Of a stretch of 64,000 nt of DNA, positions 50,589 through 59,358 are shown piece by piece. The DNA is from Gammaproteobacteria bacterium (lineage in GTDB: Bacteria > Pseudomonadota > Gammaproteobacteria > HK1): contig JAJFJT010000026.1 in NCBI GenBank assembly GCA_021773795.1, forward strand, positions 1-64,000. The letters are read 5' to 3'. Within the stretch, counting starts at the first letter, position 1, and each line of letters opens with the position of its first letter. Under the pieces are notes generated by a model. It saw nothing but the letters and a program-made list of their open reading frames with translations. It had not been told where the DNA came from and did no database searches. The translations under genes and the position numbers were made by a program.

Positions 50589-52907
50589 ATGGCCCCCACA
50601 ATGATTCTGGTTCCTCTCAGAGGAAAACCGAACTCCGCTGCCACGAGTATTGGGAGTACGGAGCATCGTCAACACAGCATAGATCAGGCGATGGTCGACA
50701 AACATAAGGCATTTGGAGCGGGATCGATCTTGCGCCAGCGCTTTCGCCTGCTCTCAACCCTGGGTGAAGGTGGCATGAGCACGGTCTGGAAGGCCCTCGA
50801 CCTGCTGAAAGAAGAGGCCAGGGATCCGAACCCCTACGTGGCGGTTAAACTGCTCTCTGATGATTTCCAAGAGCACCCGGAAGCCTTCATTGCGCTGCAA
50901 CGGGAATCCAGCAAGGCCATGCGCCTCGCTCACCCGAATATCGCCACGGTCTACGATTTCGACCGCGACGGCCACACCATCTACATGACCATGGAAGTCC
51001 TGGAAGGCCAGGACCTCACCACCTTCATTCGCCATCTCCCCGCTGAAGGCTTGCCGGTGGAAAAGGCGATGTCCCTCATTAAGCAGCTCTCTGCCGGACT
51101 CAGCTACGCCCACGCGGCCAAACTGGTCCACTCGGATCTAAAACCCGGCAACGCCTTTCTCACCCGGGAAGGGGTCGTCAAACTGCTCGATTTTGGTATC
51201 GCACGGGCCTCCAAGGCCCACGGCGATGACGATGGGGAGATCACCCTGTTCGACCCTGGAAAACTGGGTGCACTGACCCCTACCTATGCCACGCTGGAGA
51301 TGTTTGAGGGCCTTGATCCGGACCCCCGAGACGATATCTACGCCCTTGCGATCATCAGTTACCAACTCTTTACCGGCCGCCATCCCTATGGCAAACAAAG
51401 CGCCCCCAAGGCACTCAAACAAAAACTCTCACCACCTCCTGTTTTGCACCTGAGCAGGCGCCAGAACCGCGGCCTGCTACGTGCCCTTGCATTGCACCGC
51501 GCGGATCGCACCGCCACGGTGGATGAATTTCTCCAGGAGATCCGTCCGCATAAAAACTATGCTAGACAAATGATTGCCGCGAGCATGGCAGGGCTACTAC
51601 TGACCGCAGGCCTGGCCTACAAGCCACTAACTAGCTTTAACAAGGCCGGCAAACAAGAGGCCGTGATCACCCTGTTGCAGCGTGGAGATGCCCAGGGAAT
51701 TCGCAGTGGTCTGGAACAATTGAATGCCTTCGATAACGCTGAGCAGCAGCGCCTCAGGCAGGATGCTCGGGGGCGCACTGCCCTAATCACCTATTACCTC
51801 AAGCTCAAGGATAAGGCACTTGAGACATATGACTATCCGGCTGCGGAAAAAGCACTTGAGGACCTTACCGCCCTGTATCCGGATTCCGCCAGGGTATTTC
51901 AAAGCCGGAATGCACTGAGGAACAGGAAAACAGCCCTGCTAAATGCCCTGAATGAGCAGTACAAGCTCCACATAAAACAAGGTGATCTGCTGTCGGTAAA
52001 CGAGCAGGAGGATATCCATGATGTGCTCCGTATCGTCGCGCAAGCCGATCCTGGCAGCCCGTTGCTCAAAGACCGCCGGCTAGCACTGCGTTACGAGGCA
52101 TTGATCAGGGCGGCGATGAAAGCCCATAAAGCTGAACGGGTTAAGGCTTTGCTGATATCCATCGCCACCTATTTGCCAAACGACACCGCACTTAATCAAC
52201 TACGTGTGGAAGTAGAGAAAAAATTAAAGCAGCAACGAGATATGCTTTTGTTGACGGGGATCCGGCAACGAATTGGAAAACATAAGGCTCATCTAAAATC
52301 GCTGGGAGACTTTCAACAAATCCGCAATGATTTAGTACAACTCGTAGAGCTGGCTCCCAACGACCGGCTACTGAGAAAGCTGCAAGGCAGGCTGAATACC
52401 GTCTTTCGCCGTGCGGTTGAAAATAATATTCGTAGCCAGCGCTGGGAATCCAGTGAGTCCCTGCTGTTTCAATTTGCGCCCCTGCTCAACCTCTCCGAGC
52501 TGTTAAAAAGACGCGAACACCTTTCCATGGCCGAGGCCGAGATAGGTATTCAACCAGTCATGAACCCGACACATGTGCAGGCCGTAGCGCAGCGCCAAAA
52601 TGCGTTACAAAAGCTGTTTGCCCAAACGCCGGTGCCCGCGAACTGGGAAAACATGCTAAGTGCACCTTTCAAGGAATTGATTGCCCTGCTGCCGGCTGCT
52701 GATCCGCGGTTGAAACCAATCGTTGCCAAAATAGCCGAGCGCTATATAGAGCAAGCTCAAAATTCCCGCGGGGCGAATCGCTTTGCGGAAGCACTCGTCT
52801 TTCTCAAGCGTGGGCAGAAATCTTTTCCTGCTACTAGCACTTCCCATGTGCCTGTAGAGCCCATCGGCGCTGATCAAAAGGTCTTGCTCCAACCTGGGCA
52901 AGGATAG
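50589..52907 (+). CDS. Membrane Ser/Thr protein kinase
   Basis: A roughly 772-residue Hanks-type kinase. The kinase domain (about 52-300) has LGEGGMSTVWKALD, the lysine in YVAVKLL (Lys87), the catalytic loop HSDLKPGN (Asp173) and DFGIA (191-195). The catalytic loop reads His-Ser-Asp rather than His-Arg-Asp. One membrane segment follows (about 331-352), then a roughly 420-residue helical domain rich in Lys, Leu and Gln that presumably faces the periplasm and is of unknown family. The start is uncertain: GTG 50574 and ATGs at 50589 and 50691 are possible. It lies between the phosphatase and the SPOR gene. Confidence 0.9.
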   Translation: MAPTMILVPLRGKPNSAATSIGSTEHRQHSIDQAMVDKHKAFGAGSILRQRFRLLSTLGEGGMSTVWKALDLLKEEARDPNPYVAVKLLSDDFQEHPEAFIALQRESSKAMRLAHPNIATVYDFDRDGHTIYMTMEVLEGQDLTTFIRHLPAEGLPVEKAMSLIKQLSAGLSYAHAAKLVHSDLKPGNAFLTREGVVKLLDFGIARASKAHGDDDGEITLFDPGKLGALTPTYATLEMFEGLDPDPRDDIYALAIISYQLFTGRHPYGKQSAPKALKQKLSPPPVLHLSRRQNRGLLRALALHRADRTATVDEFLQEIRPHKNYARQMIAASMAGLLLTAGLAYKPLTSFNKAGKQEAVITLLQRGDAQGIRSGLEQLNAFDNAEQQRLRQDARGRTALITYYLKLKDKALETYDYPAAEKALEDLTALYPDSARVFQSRNALRNRKTALLNALNEQYKLHIKQGDLLSVNEQEDIHDVLRIVAQADPGSPLLKDRRLALRYEALIRAAMKAHKAERVKALLISIATYLPNDTALNQLRVEVEKKLKQQRDMLLLTGIRQRIGKHKAHLKSLGDFQQIRNDLVQLVELAPNDRLLRKLQGRLNTVFRRAVENNIRSQRWESSESLLFQFAPLLNLSELLKRREHLSMAEAEIGIQPVMNPTHVQAVAQRQNALQKLFAQTPVPANWENMLSAPFKELIALLPAADPRLKPIVAKIAERYIEQAQNSRGANRFAEALVFLKRGQKSFPATSTSHVPVEPIGADQKVLLQPGQG

Positions 52908-52918
52908 GGGACCCGCCA

Positions 52919-53935
52919 ATGGACAAATCCCCACTTCGAAAACTGGCCGAGGCCTACGCCCAAGAAAAAATCAGCCTTGAACACTATCGAGAGCAACGTC
53001 GGCGCCTGCTGGACGCCATTGAGGATGGCGATATCAAGTTGCGCAACCCATCGCCTGAAGTCCCTCCAGGCGCCCCCCAGGCAGAAACTTCTCAGATAGC
53101 CCACAGGGGTCTGTCAGCCATTGCCATAGCGGCAACTCTGGTGCTCGTGCTGCTCATCTGGAAGCTGTTACCCGAAACCATTCCTGAGCGAGCTCCGAGT
53201 GCCTCGGGCACACCGACCGGGTCAGCTTATGTCTCGCCGGCCCAACAACTGCTGGAGCAATTCCTGTCTACAAATCGGTGGGATAGCCCCACCCTGGACG
53301 ACTTCGAAACCCGTTGGCAGCGACTGCCGGAGGCAAGCCACCTGACGGCACGTACAAAGCCCTGGTTCCAAGGCCTGAAAAATGCGCTGAGCCTGGAATT
53401 AAATACCCGGAAAGCCCTTGCCGCCCTGTCCACCTCAATGGAAACGCAGGCTGCCATCAACCGCCTGATCGCTTTTGGAATGGAACTCGGCATAGGGGAT
53501 CTGGAACCGACATTTTCCACTCCTAAAGCCTTGCCGATAGAGGCAACGGCAACCACAACACCATCCGCGCCCGAGCTTAGCTCCCCCCACGAAGGGGACG
53601 ATTTAAACGGCGCCCGCTGGCTCAAGAGTCAAACCGACGGTCACTTTAGCCTGCAACTCTTTGCGGTCAATCGCCTGCACAAAGTGGAGAGCCTCATCGC
53701 CCACTTTCCCGAGCTGCAGCTGAAGCTCGTTCCTTTCGAACAGGCTAATCCCCGTTTTCGCCTGCTTTACGGCGTCTTTCCAAGCCGTAAAGCCGCACAA
53801 ACCGCCTACAATAACCTGCCCGAAGCCCTGCGGCTGCAGCAGCCCAATCCAATTATTAAAACGGTACAAGAGCTCAAGGCCGGACTGGAAAAAACTAAGG
53901 AATCTCTGATTTATTCTGGTCGAAGTAGATTGTGA
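52919..53935 (+). CDS. Membrane-anchored SPOR-domain protein
   Basis: A 338-residue protein. A short cytoplasmic start (with QEKISLEHYREQRRRLLDAI) precedes one membrane segment (about 65-83, AIAIAATLVLVLLIWKLL), a periplasmic linker, and a C-terminal SPOR-like domain (about 240-320, FSLQLFAVNRLHKVESLIA). SPOR domains bind denuded peptidoglycan, often at division sites. The last 12 residues (from KESLIYSG) and the stop codon are encoded by the end of a family-3 element. It starts 11 bp after the kinase gene and probably shares its transcript. Confidence 0.8.
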   Translation: MDKSPLRKLAEAYAQEKISLEHYREQRRRLLDAIEDGDIKLRNPSPEVPPGAPQAETSQIAHRGLSAIAIAATLVLVLLIWKLLPETIPERAPSASGTPTGSAYVSPAQQLLEQFLSTNRWDSPTLDDFETRWQRLPEASHLTARTKPWFQGLKNALSLELNTRKALAALSTSMETQAAINRLIAFGMELGIGDLEPTFSTPKALPIEATATTTPSAPELSSPHEGDDLNGARWLKSQTDGHFSLQLFAVNRLHKVESLIAHFPELQLKLVPFEQANPRFRLLYGVFPSRKAAQTAYNNLPEALRLQQPNPIIKTVQELKAGLEKTKESLIYSGRSRL

Positions 53936-54062
53936 TGCAAAATGTTCAGCTTTGAGGCGCTGGTCGCACGTAATAGTCAATCTATTGCGAAGAGCAGCAA
54001 TGATAAAGAGGGGCATTTTGGGTGCAAGATACGAGTTCACGAATAGAATAGAGCTTCCCTAA
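53895..54062. mobile_element. Family-3 element, full copy
   Basis: 168 bp with ends CTAAGGAATCTCTGATTTAT and the near-complementary AATAGAGCTTCCCTAA. The left end codes for the last residues of the SPOR protein. A 66-bp inverted deletion form lies at 31643-31708. Confidence 0.75.
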
Positions 54063-54089
54063 ACAGAACCTCACCGGAGAACCTATCAC

Positions 54090-55016
54090 ATGATTTTCCT
54101 ACGCCCCCTAAGCACGCTATTCCTGATCAGCTTGCTGGCCGCTGGCAACGCCCAGGCCGCCGATTCCCGTTACCGCAGTTGGGGTAACGAAGACAAGGTA
54201 CAAGGCATGGTGGACCAATTGCGCAAATTGGTAAGCGAAGCGGAAAGGGATCGTGCCGCCGATCGACGCTTTTTGAGCGATCTTCGTGCCCTCATTGGCT
54301 CTTACGACAAGCCTTGGCGCAAGCAAGTCCTGTATGACAATTTTCGTGATGGTGATTTTAGTCACGATCCAAAATGGCAGCTCGGCAGCGGAAATTTTTT
54401 CATCGATCGGAAAACGGGCTTACGCAGCATTGTTGAAGAAGTAGTGGTTGCCGCCCCTCAACAAAAAACCGAAAAGCCCGGCTCTTCCGGGGATTTAGGT
54501 GTCGACCTTGCCAGCGCAATCTTTGGTGCAATGCTGGAATCCCCTCGCCGCAAACCAGCACCTGCGGCCGCACCAGAGCCGGAGCCGCTCCAGCCGGCCA
54601 CCATTGAGGCGGCCATTAGGCTTAGCAATGCCTTTTCCCTGCAGCTCGAACTTCGCTCCAGACAGGCTGGCGAAGGTCTCGAACTGGCTATAGAAAACAA
54701 CGGTGGTGGGTACCGACTCGCTTATCGTCCTGGCAGCCCGGGCCATTATGAATTGCTACGCACCACTTCACGCGGCATGGCCCTGATAGAGCGAAACGAC
54801 CAAGGCCCCTCCCTCGAAGACGATGCTCGCCATCAACTAAGCTGGACCCGTGACAGCGCGGGATTCATGCGCATCAGCCTCGATAAATCCCTGCTCATGG
54901 AGTTTCGTGATCGCAGCTTTCGCAAGCCCTTCGATCGCTTTATCGTTCATAATCTTGGTGGTGATTTTTCCATCCGCGAGCTTTCGCTTATGGGCGTAGA
55001 AAAGAAACGACGCTAA
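54090..55016 (+). CDS. Secreted protein of unknown function
   Basis: A 308-residue protein with a clear signal peptide (about 1-23, LFLISLLAAGNAQA then AD). The mature part has a charged helical region (about 35-70), a linker with a Pro/Ala/Glu-rich stretch near 160-180 (KPAPAAAPEPEPLQP), and a C-terminal beta-rich half resembling laminin-G/LamG-like or carbohydrate-binding folds by composition only. I do not recognise a family. It follows the SPOR gene after the family-3 repeat, so it may be part of the same cluster. Confidence 0.75.
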   Translation: MIFLRPLSTLFLISLLAAGNAQAADSRYRSWGNEDKVQGMVDQLRKLVSEAERDRAADRRFLSDLRALIGSYDKPWRKQVLYDNFRDGDFSHDPKWQLGSGNFFIDRKTGLRSIVEEVVVAAPQQKTEKPGSSGDLGVDLASAIFGAMLESPRRKPAPAAAPEPEPLQPATIEAAIRLSNAFSLQLELRSRQAGEGLELAIENNGGGYRLAYRPGSPGHYELLRTTSRGMALIERNDQGPSLEDDARHQLSWTRDSAGFMRISLDKSLLMEFRDRSFRKPFDRFIVHNLGGDFSIRELSLMGVEKKRR

Positions 55017-55026
55017 GCCGCTCTCA

Positions 55027-55080
55027 CGGCATAAGTACATTTTGTGCAGGGACGCACTTATGCTGCGGGGGCATGGTCGC
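55027..55080. repeat. Family-4 repeat fragment, copy F
   Basis: TGTGCAGGGACGCACTTATG and then CTGCGGGGGCATGGTCGC match the left half of copies A and B. With CGGCATAAGT just upstream it forms a hairpin between the secreted-protein gene and cyaA. Confidence 0.7.
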
Positions 55081-55167
55081 TAACCCGGTCACATGGCGAG
55101 CCATGTTCGAAGCACTCGGCTACTTTGTCGATGACAATACCGGCATCACACCATCAGGAACCAATCG

Positions 55168-58035
55168 GTGACAAAACCAGGCTCCAATGCTACGCCAGCT
55201 GTCCCCAAAGCGACCCCTGGACAGAATCCGGATCGCACCAAGATCCGCGAGATCAAACGCCACTTTCTACTCTGCAACCATGAGCGACTGGCACGCACCT
55301 TTGACCTGCTAACCCCAAAACAGCAGGAGTACCTTTCCCTGCTACCATTGCTTTTTCACAGCAACCACCCTCTTTTCCCCGGCTACGTCAGCAACGATAC
55401 GCCGGCAGGAATCTCTGACTACACGCCAGATAGGAAGACGCTGAAGCTTGCGCGCCAAATGGCAAAAAGCTTTGATATCCGCCGCCACCCGGTACGCCAG
55501 CGACCGATTTACGGCATCTATCTTATGGGCAGTAGCGGCACCATCGCCTACACCCAGGGGAGCGATCTGGATATCTGGATCTGCCACCAACCCGGGCTCA
55601 AAGCCGCCGCTGTAAAGGAACTGGGGAAAAAGGGGAAATTGATCAGCCGCTGGGCTGAGGAGGTGGAACTGGAGGTCCATTTCTTTCTCATGGTGGATGA
55701 AGAATTTCGTGGCGGCAGGATCAGCAATCTGTCCTCGGAAAGCAGCGGCACCGCCCAGAAACAACTCTTACTTGATGAGTTCTACCGCACCGGCCTGCTG
55801 CTCGCCGGGCGCTACCCCATCTGGTGGCTAGTACCACCCGATCAAGAACAGGATTACGAGCGCTTCGTTGAAATTCTGCATCACAAACGCTTCATCAAGG
55901 AGCATGAATGCCTGGATTTTGGTCCGGTCGCTTCCGTTGCCCCCGGGGAATTTCTTGGCGCCGCCCTCTGGCAGCTTTACAAGGCGATTGGCTCTCCACA
56001 TAAATCCCTGCTCAAGATTCTGGTTCTCGAGTGCTATGCCACCTCCTTCCCCGATCCGGATCTGCTGAGCGTACGCTACAAAAAAGCGATCTATGGGGGC
56101 GCAAAGAAGCTGGATGAACTCGACCCCTACGTGCTGATGCTGGAGTTAATTGCGGAACATCTGGATGCGGACGAAGATGCAGAACGTCTCAAACTTGCTC
56201 AGCGTTCCTTCTACTTCAAAGCAGAAATCCCCCTTAGCCGCCGAGCAACACCGGGAGAGAGAAACTGGCGCCATAAGTTGTTACAACGCCTCACCAAACG
56301 CTGGGGCTGGGACAAGGCCCAGTTTAATCTCATGGATGCCCGAAAACACTGGAAAATTGCACAGGTTTTGGACGAACGCCAGCATTTGATCCGTGCTCTC
56401 ACCCACAGCTATAAGCTGCTCACTCGGGTAGCCGATAAAACGGCTGACAAAAGCACCGTCAGCGACCATGACATGACCATACTGGGACGCAAGCTATTTG
56501 CCGTTTTTGAACCCAAGGCTGGCAAGATCGACATTATTAACCAGGGCATCTCCCAGGACCTCACCGAGGCCCACCTGCAGCTCAAGTGCGATGGTCCTCA
56601 GCAAAATGAAACGAGCTGGAGCCTGTATCGTGGTCTGTCCGCAGCAGATGGAAATGTGCTTGGAGCCTCGCTCAAACGCAGTCACTCTCTTCTGGAGCTG
56701 GTGGCATGGTGCCAATTTAACGGCCTGCTGAATGCGCGTACACGACTGAACCTGGAGCCGGGTGAAAATCAGCCATCAAGCCGTGAAATAGAACAACTCT
56801 GCGCCGATCTTCGACGTCACTTCCCAATCTCTCGGGCCGGCCAAGCCTCAGTCGAAGATCTGGAGCAGCCTCCCCGGTTACTGCATGGCGTGCTGCTCAT
56901 CAATCTGGGCGTGGACCCCATGGAACACTACACCCGCCAAGGCGTAAGCCTCACCAGCAATAAGATAGATGCCCTGAACTATGGCAATCATGAGGAAAAC
57001 CTCGTGCAGACCATGGACTACCTCCATCTAAACAGTTGGGGCGAACTCATGAATTTCCGCTATAACGGGCTGGACGGCCTCATGGAGTGTCTGTGCAAAT
57101 ATCTACGCAGCCTGGGCATAGCCAGTAAACCTTTAGAAAGCCCGGTCTTTTGCCTTTGCTACACGCCAGGTTATGCAGAATCCATCAGCTACCGTTTGCG
57201 GGATCTCCTGGCCTCCCTCACACGCTGGTATCAAAAACCTGCCAGGCGAGCACGCCGCCGTTACGTCCTGCGCGCCCACGGCAAATATCACAGCTTCCTG
57301 GCTGCGGCGGGAAGCGTCCACCACGAATTCTCGGGCTCTGCCGCAGAACTAAGGACCACGCTAAAAAACGCCAGTCAGAAATTCACCACCACCACTTTTG
57401 ATCCCAATTCATCGGGCCCTGGACCGCTGGCGGAAATTTTCAAGGCGAATAAGAAGGATGTCGTTCAGTGTTTCTATCTTCGTCAGGGCGAAGAAGCCCA
57501 CCTCTATGTTCTGGACGAATTCGGCACCCTGTTTCAGGATCGGGTTCACTTTTTTACCGAGGCCGCACTCCAGCACCATTTCCAGCGGTTCTTCAAGGCC
57601 ATAGACCAACGTCAGAGTGAGGCGAATAAGCCACTACGCACCGCCTACTATCGACTCAGAAAAAAGGGCATATCCAACACTTACAGCGTACAGACACGCC
57701 CAGTGCCCGAGGAACCTGACACCCCGGCACTGCTGCATATTCAGGTGATTGCCCAGATCATCAACGGCAAAACCGAATTCACCCTCTATTGCAACGGCAA
57801 GGAATTTTCGACCCTGGAATATGGTCAGGAAGTGTTTCAACAAGTGGCCACCTATGTACTTGAACATCGCCGTGGCCGGGGAAAATATCCGATTTATATC
57901 ACCGACATCGATCTCTCCGCCTTGCATATGGAAGACAGTGAAACAGGAGGATTACAGACCATCCATTATCTGCGTTATAAACGCCGCATCGAACAGCACC
58001 TGAACGACACCTTGGCGCACTTTGAGGAAAGCTAA
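55168..58035 (+). CDS. cyaA: Class I adenylate cyclase CyaA
   Basis: A 955-residue cyclase that makes cAMP for CRP. The catalytic N-terminal domain has LMGSSGTIAYTQGSDLDIWI, with the GSS and the two metal-binding Asp residues (Asp133 and Asp135), as in class I enzymes. Length is above E. coli CyaA (848). The GTG start has AGGAA seven bases upstream. The C-terminal regulatory half is conserved in outline. The gene ends in a 4-bp overlap with a small convergent gene. Its neighbour upstream is the secreted-protein gene, 151 bp away, with a family-4 repeat in between. Confidence 0.95.
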   Translation: MTKPGSNATPAVPKATPGQNPDRTKIREIKRHFLLCNHERLARTFDLLTPKQQEYLSLLPLLFHSNHPLFPGYVSNDTPAGISDYTPDRKTLKLARQMAKSFDIRRHPVRQRPIYGIYLMGSSGTIAYTQGSDLDIWICHQPGLKAAAVKELGKKGKLISRWAEEVELEVHFFLMVDEEFRGGRISNLSSESSGTAQKQLLLDEFYRTGLLLAGRYPIWWLVPPDQEQDYERFVEILHHKRFIKEHECLDFGPVASVAPGEFLGAALWQLYKAIGSPHKSLLKILVLECYATSFPDPDLLSVRYKKAIYGGAKKLDELDPYVLMLELIAEHLDADEDAERLKLAQRSFYFKAEIPLSRRATPGERNWRHKLLQRLTKRWGWDKAQFNLMDARKHWKIAQVLDERQHLIRALTHSYKLLTRVADKTADKSTVSDHDMTILGRKLFAVFEPKAGKIDIINQGISQDLTEAHLQLKCDGPQQNETSWSLYRGLSAADGNVLGASLKRSHSLLELVAWCQFNGLLNARTRLNLEPGENQPSSREIEQLCADLRRHFPISRAGQASVEDLEQPPRLLHGVLLINLGVDPMEHYTRQGVSLTSNKIDALNYGNHEENLVQTMDYLHLNSWGELMNFRYNGLDGLMECLCKYLRSLGIASKPLESPVFCLCYTPGYAESISYRLRDLLASLTRWYQKPARRARRRYVLRAHGKYHSFLAAAGSVHHEFSGSAAELRTTLKNASQKFTTTTFDPNSSGPGPLAEIFKANKKDVVQCFYLRQGEEAHLYVLDEFGTLFQDRVHFFTEAALQHHFQRFFKAIDQRQSEANKPLRTAYYRLRKKGISNTYSVQTRPVPEEPDTPALLHIQVIAQIINGKTEFTLYCNGKEFSTLEYGQEVFQQVATYVLEHRRGRGKYPIYITDIDLSALHMEDSETGGLQTIHYLRYKRRIEQHLNDTLAHFEES

Positions 58036-58319
58036 GCTAGCAAACTCGCGACAATGGCCTGCCATTCTGTGTCGAGATCATCCCGACAAACAGGCTCTCC
58101 CGCTCGTGCATACCAGTAGGCGGCGTTGCCTAAATCACCTTCCCGCCGGTGCAGATAGGCATGCACCCAGGCAGCATCCACGCCGCCATCAGTCTGAACC
58201 TTGCCATGGGCCGTGTGCCAATCACCATGTGCCTCAGTCCATAGCGCCCACAATGCCGGACTCAAGCTTTGGGGGCATCTTGCCGCTGATAGGGATGCAA
58301 GAAACTGCTCCAGGTTCAT
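58032..58319 (-). CDS. Small conserved hypothetical protein
   Basis: A 95-residue soluble protein, convergent with cyaA, starting at the ATG at 58319 (MNLEQFLASLSAARC). The body reads WALWTEAHGDWHTAHGKVQ and then DAAWVHAYLHRREGDLGNAAYWYARAGEP, with many His and Trp. The layout resembles TPR-like conserved small proteins of unknown function. The frame open to 58505 lies across the channel gene and is not used. Confidence 0.7.
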   Translation of the reverse strand: MNLEQFLASLSAARCPQSLSPALWALWTEAHGDWHTAHGKVQTDGGVDAAWVHAYLHRREGDLGNAAYWYARAGEPVCRDDLDTEWQAIVASLLA

Positions 58320-58365
58320 CGTCTTATCCTTGAGATTTCTTTTGGGCGCAAAATATGGCGGCACC

Positions 58366-59352
58366 ATGACTGAGAAGACCGATAACCCGTCAGCACGACT
58401 TCGAATCCACGAGATCCTGGAAATTGCCAAACCCGGAGATTTCGGCAGTCGCGTTGCCGATATCACACTGGTCGTTCTGGTTGCTAGCAATGTACTGGCC
58501 GTCATCCTTGAGTCCGTCGCCTCACTGGCATCAGTCTACGGTACTTTTTTCAACTGGTTCGAAAGTTTTTCAGTGGCCATTTTCACTATCGAGTATGGTC
58601 TGCGCCTGTGGACGTGCATCGAGGATCACCGACTCCCGGATTGCCCTCCCCTGATCTCCCGCCTGCGTTATATGATCTCGCCACTCGCACTCCTCGATCT
58701 GGCTGCCTTTCTCCCCTATTACCTGTCCATGTTCTTTGGCATCGATCTGCGTTTCCTGCGTGCCCTGCGCCTGCTACGCCTGTTCAAGCTGGCCCGCTAC
58801 TCGCCCGCCCTGTCGCTGGTAGGCGCGGTATTCGCCGCCGAGGCCCGGGCCTTCGGAATCGCCCTCTCGCTCCTCATCGTCGTCATCATCTTCGCCTCCA
58901 GCGGGATTTACCTGGCCGAGCAAGCGGCTCAGCCGGAGGCCTTTAGCAGCATTCCCGCCGCCATGTGGTGGTCCATCGCAACCCTGACCACCGTTGGCTA
59001 TGGTGATATCACTCCCATCACTACCATCGGGAAGATTTTCGGTGCCTGCGTCATGATTGCGGGTATCGGCATGGTGGCCCTGCCCGCAGGTCTGCTCGCC
59101 TCCGGCTTTTCCGAACAAATCCAGCGCCGCCGCGAGCACTTCAGCCGCCAGGTTACTCACGCCCTGAAAGACGGCGTCATCGACGCCGATGAACGCCATT
59201 TGCTAAACCGGCTGAGCAAGGAGTTGGGATTTAGCGAGCAGGAGGCCCTCCATCTCCTCGATAGCGTCGCCCGTAACGACGGACGACGCCAGACCCGTTG
59301 CCCGCACTGTGGCGAGGATCTGCGCGCTGGACCCGGGCATTCCACAACATAG
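58366..59352 (+). CDS. Voltage-gated potassium channel-like protein
   Basis: A 328-residue six-transmembrane ion channel. Membrane segments begin near residue 31. S4 (about 129-145) reads RFLRALRLLRLFKLARYS, with basic residues every third position that sense voltage. The pore filter is TTVGYGD (208-214), specific for potassium. The cytoplasmic tail ends with RCPHCGEDLR, a lone CxxC. Channels of this size, the KvAP type, are common in bacteria and their role is mostly unknown. The ATG at 58366 precedes the first membrane segment by 30 residues. Confidence 0.9.
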   Translation: MTEKTDNPSARLRIHEILEIAKPGDFGSRVADITLVVLVASNVLAVILESVASLASVYGTFFNWFESFSVAIFTIEYGLRLWTCIEDHRLPDCPPLISRLRYMISPLALLDLAAFLPYYLSMFFGIDLRFLRALRLLRLFKLARYSPALSLVGAVFAAEARAFGIALSLLIVVIIFASSGIYLAEQAAQPEAFSSIPAAMWWSIATLTTVGYGDITPITTIGKIFGACVMIAGIGMVALPAGLLASGFSEQIQRRREHFSRQVTHALKDGVIDADERHLLNRLSKELGFSEQEALHLLDSVARNDGRRQTRCPHCGEDLRAGPGHSTT

Positions 59353-59358
59353 GCCAGA

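Noticed and set aside
54661-55016. LamG domain in the secreted unknown
   Set aside because: Only composition and strand pattern hint at it; no family motif can be read by eye.
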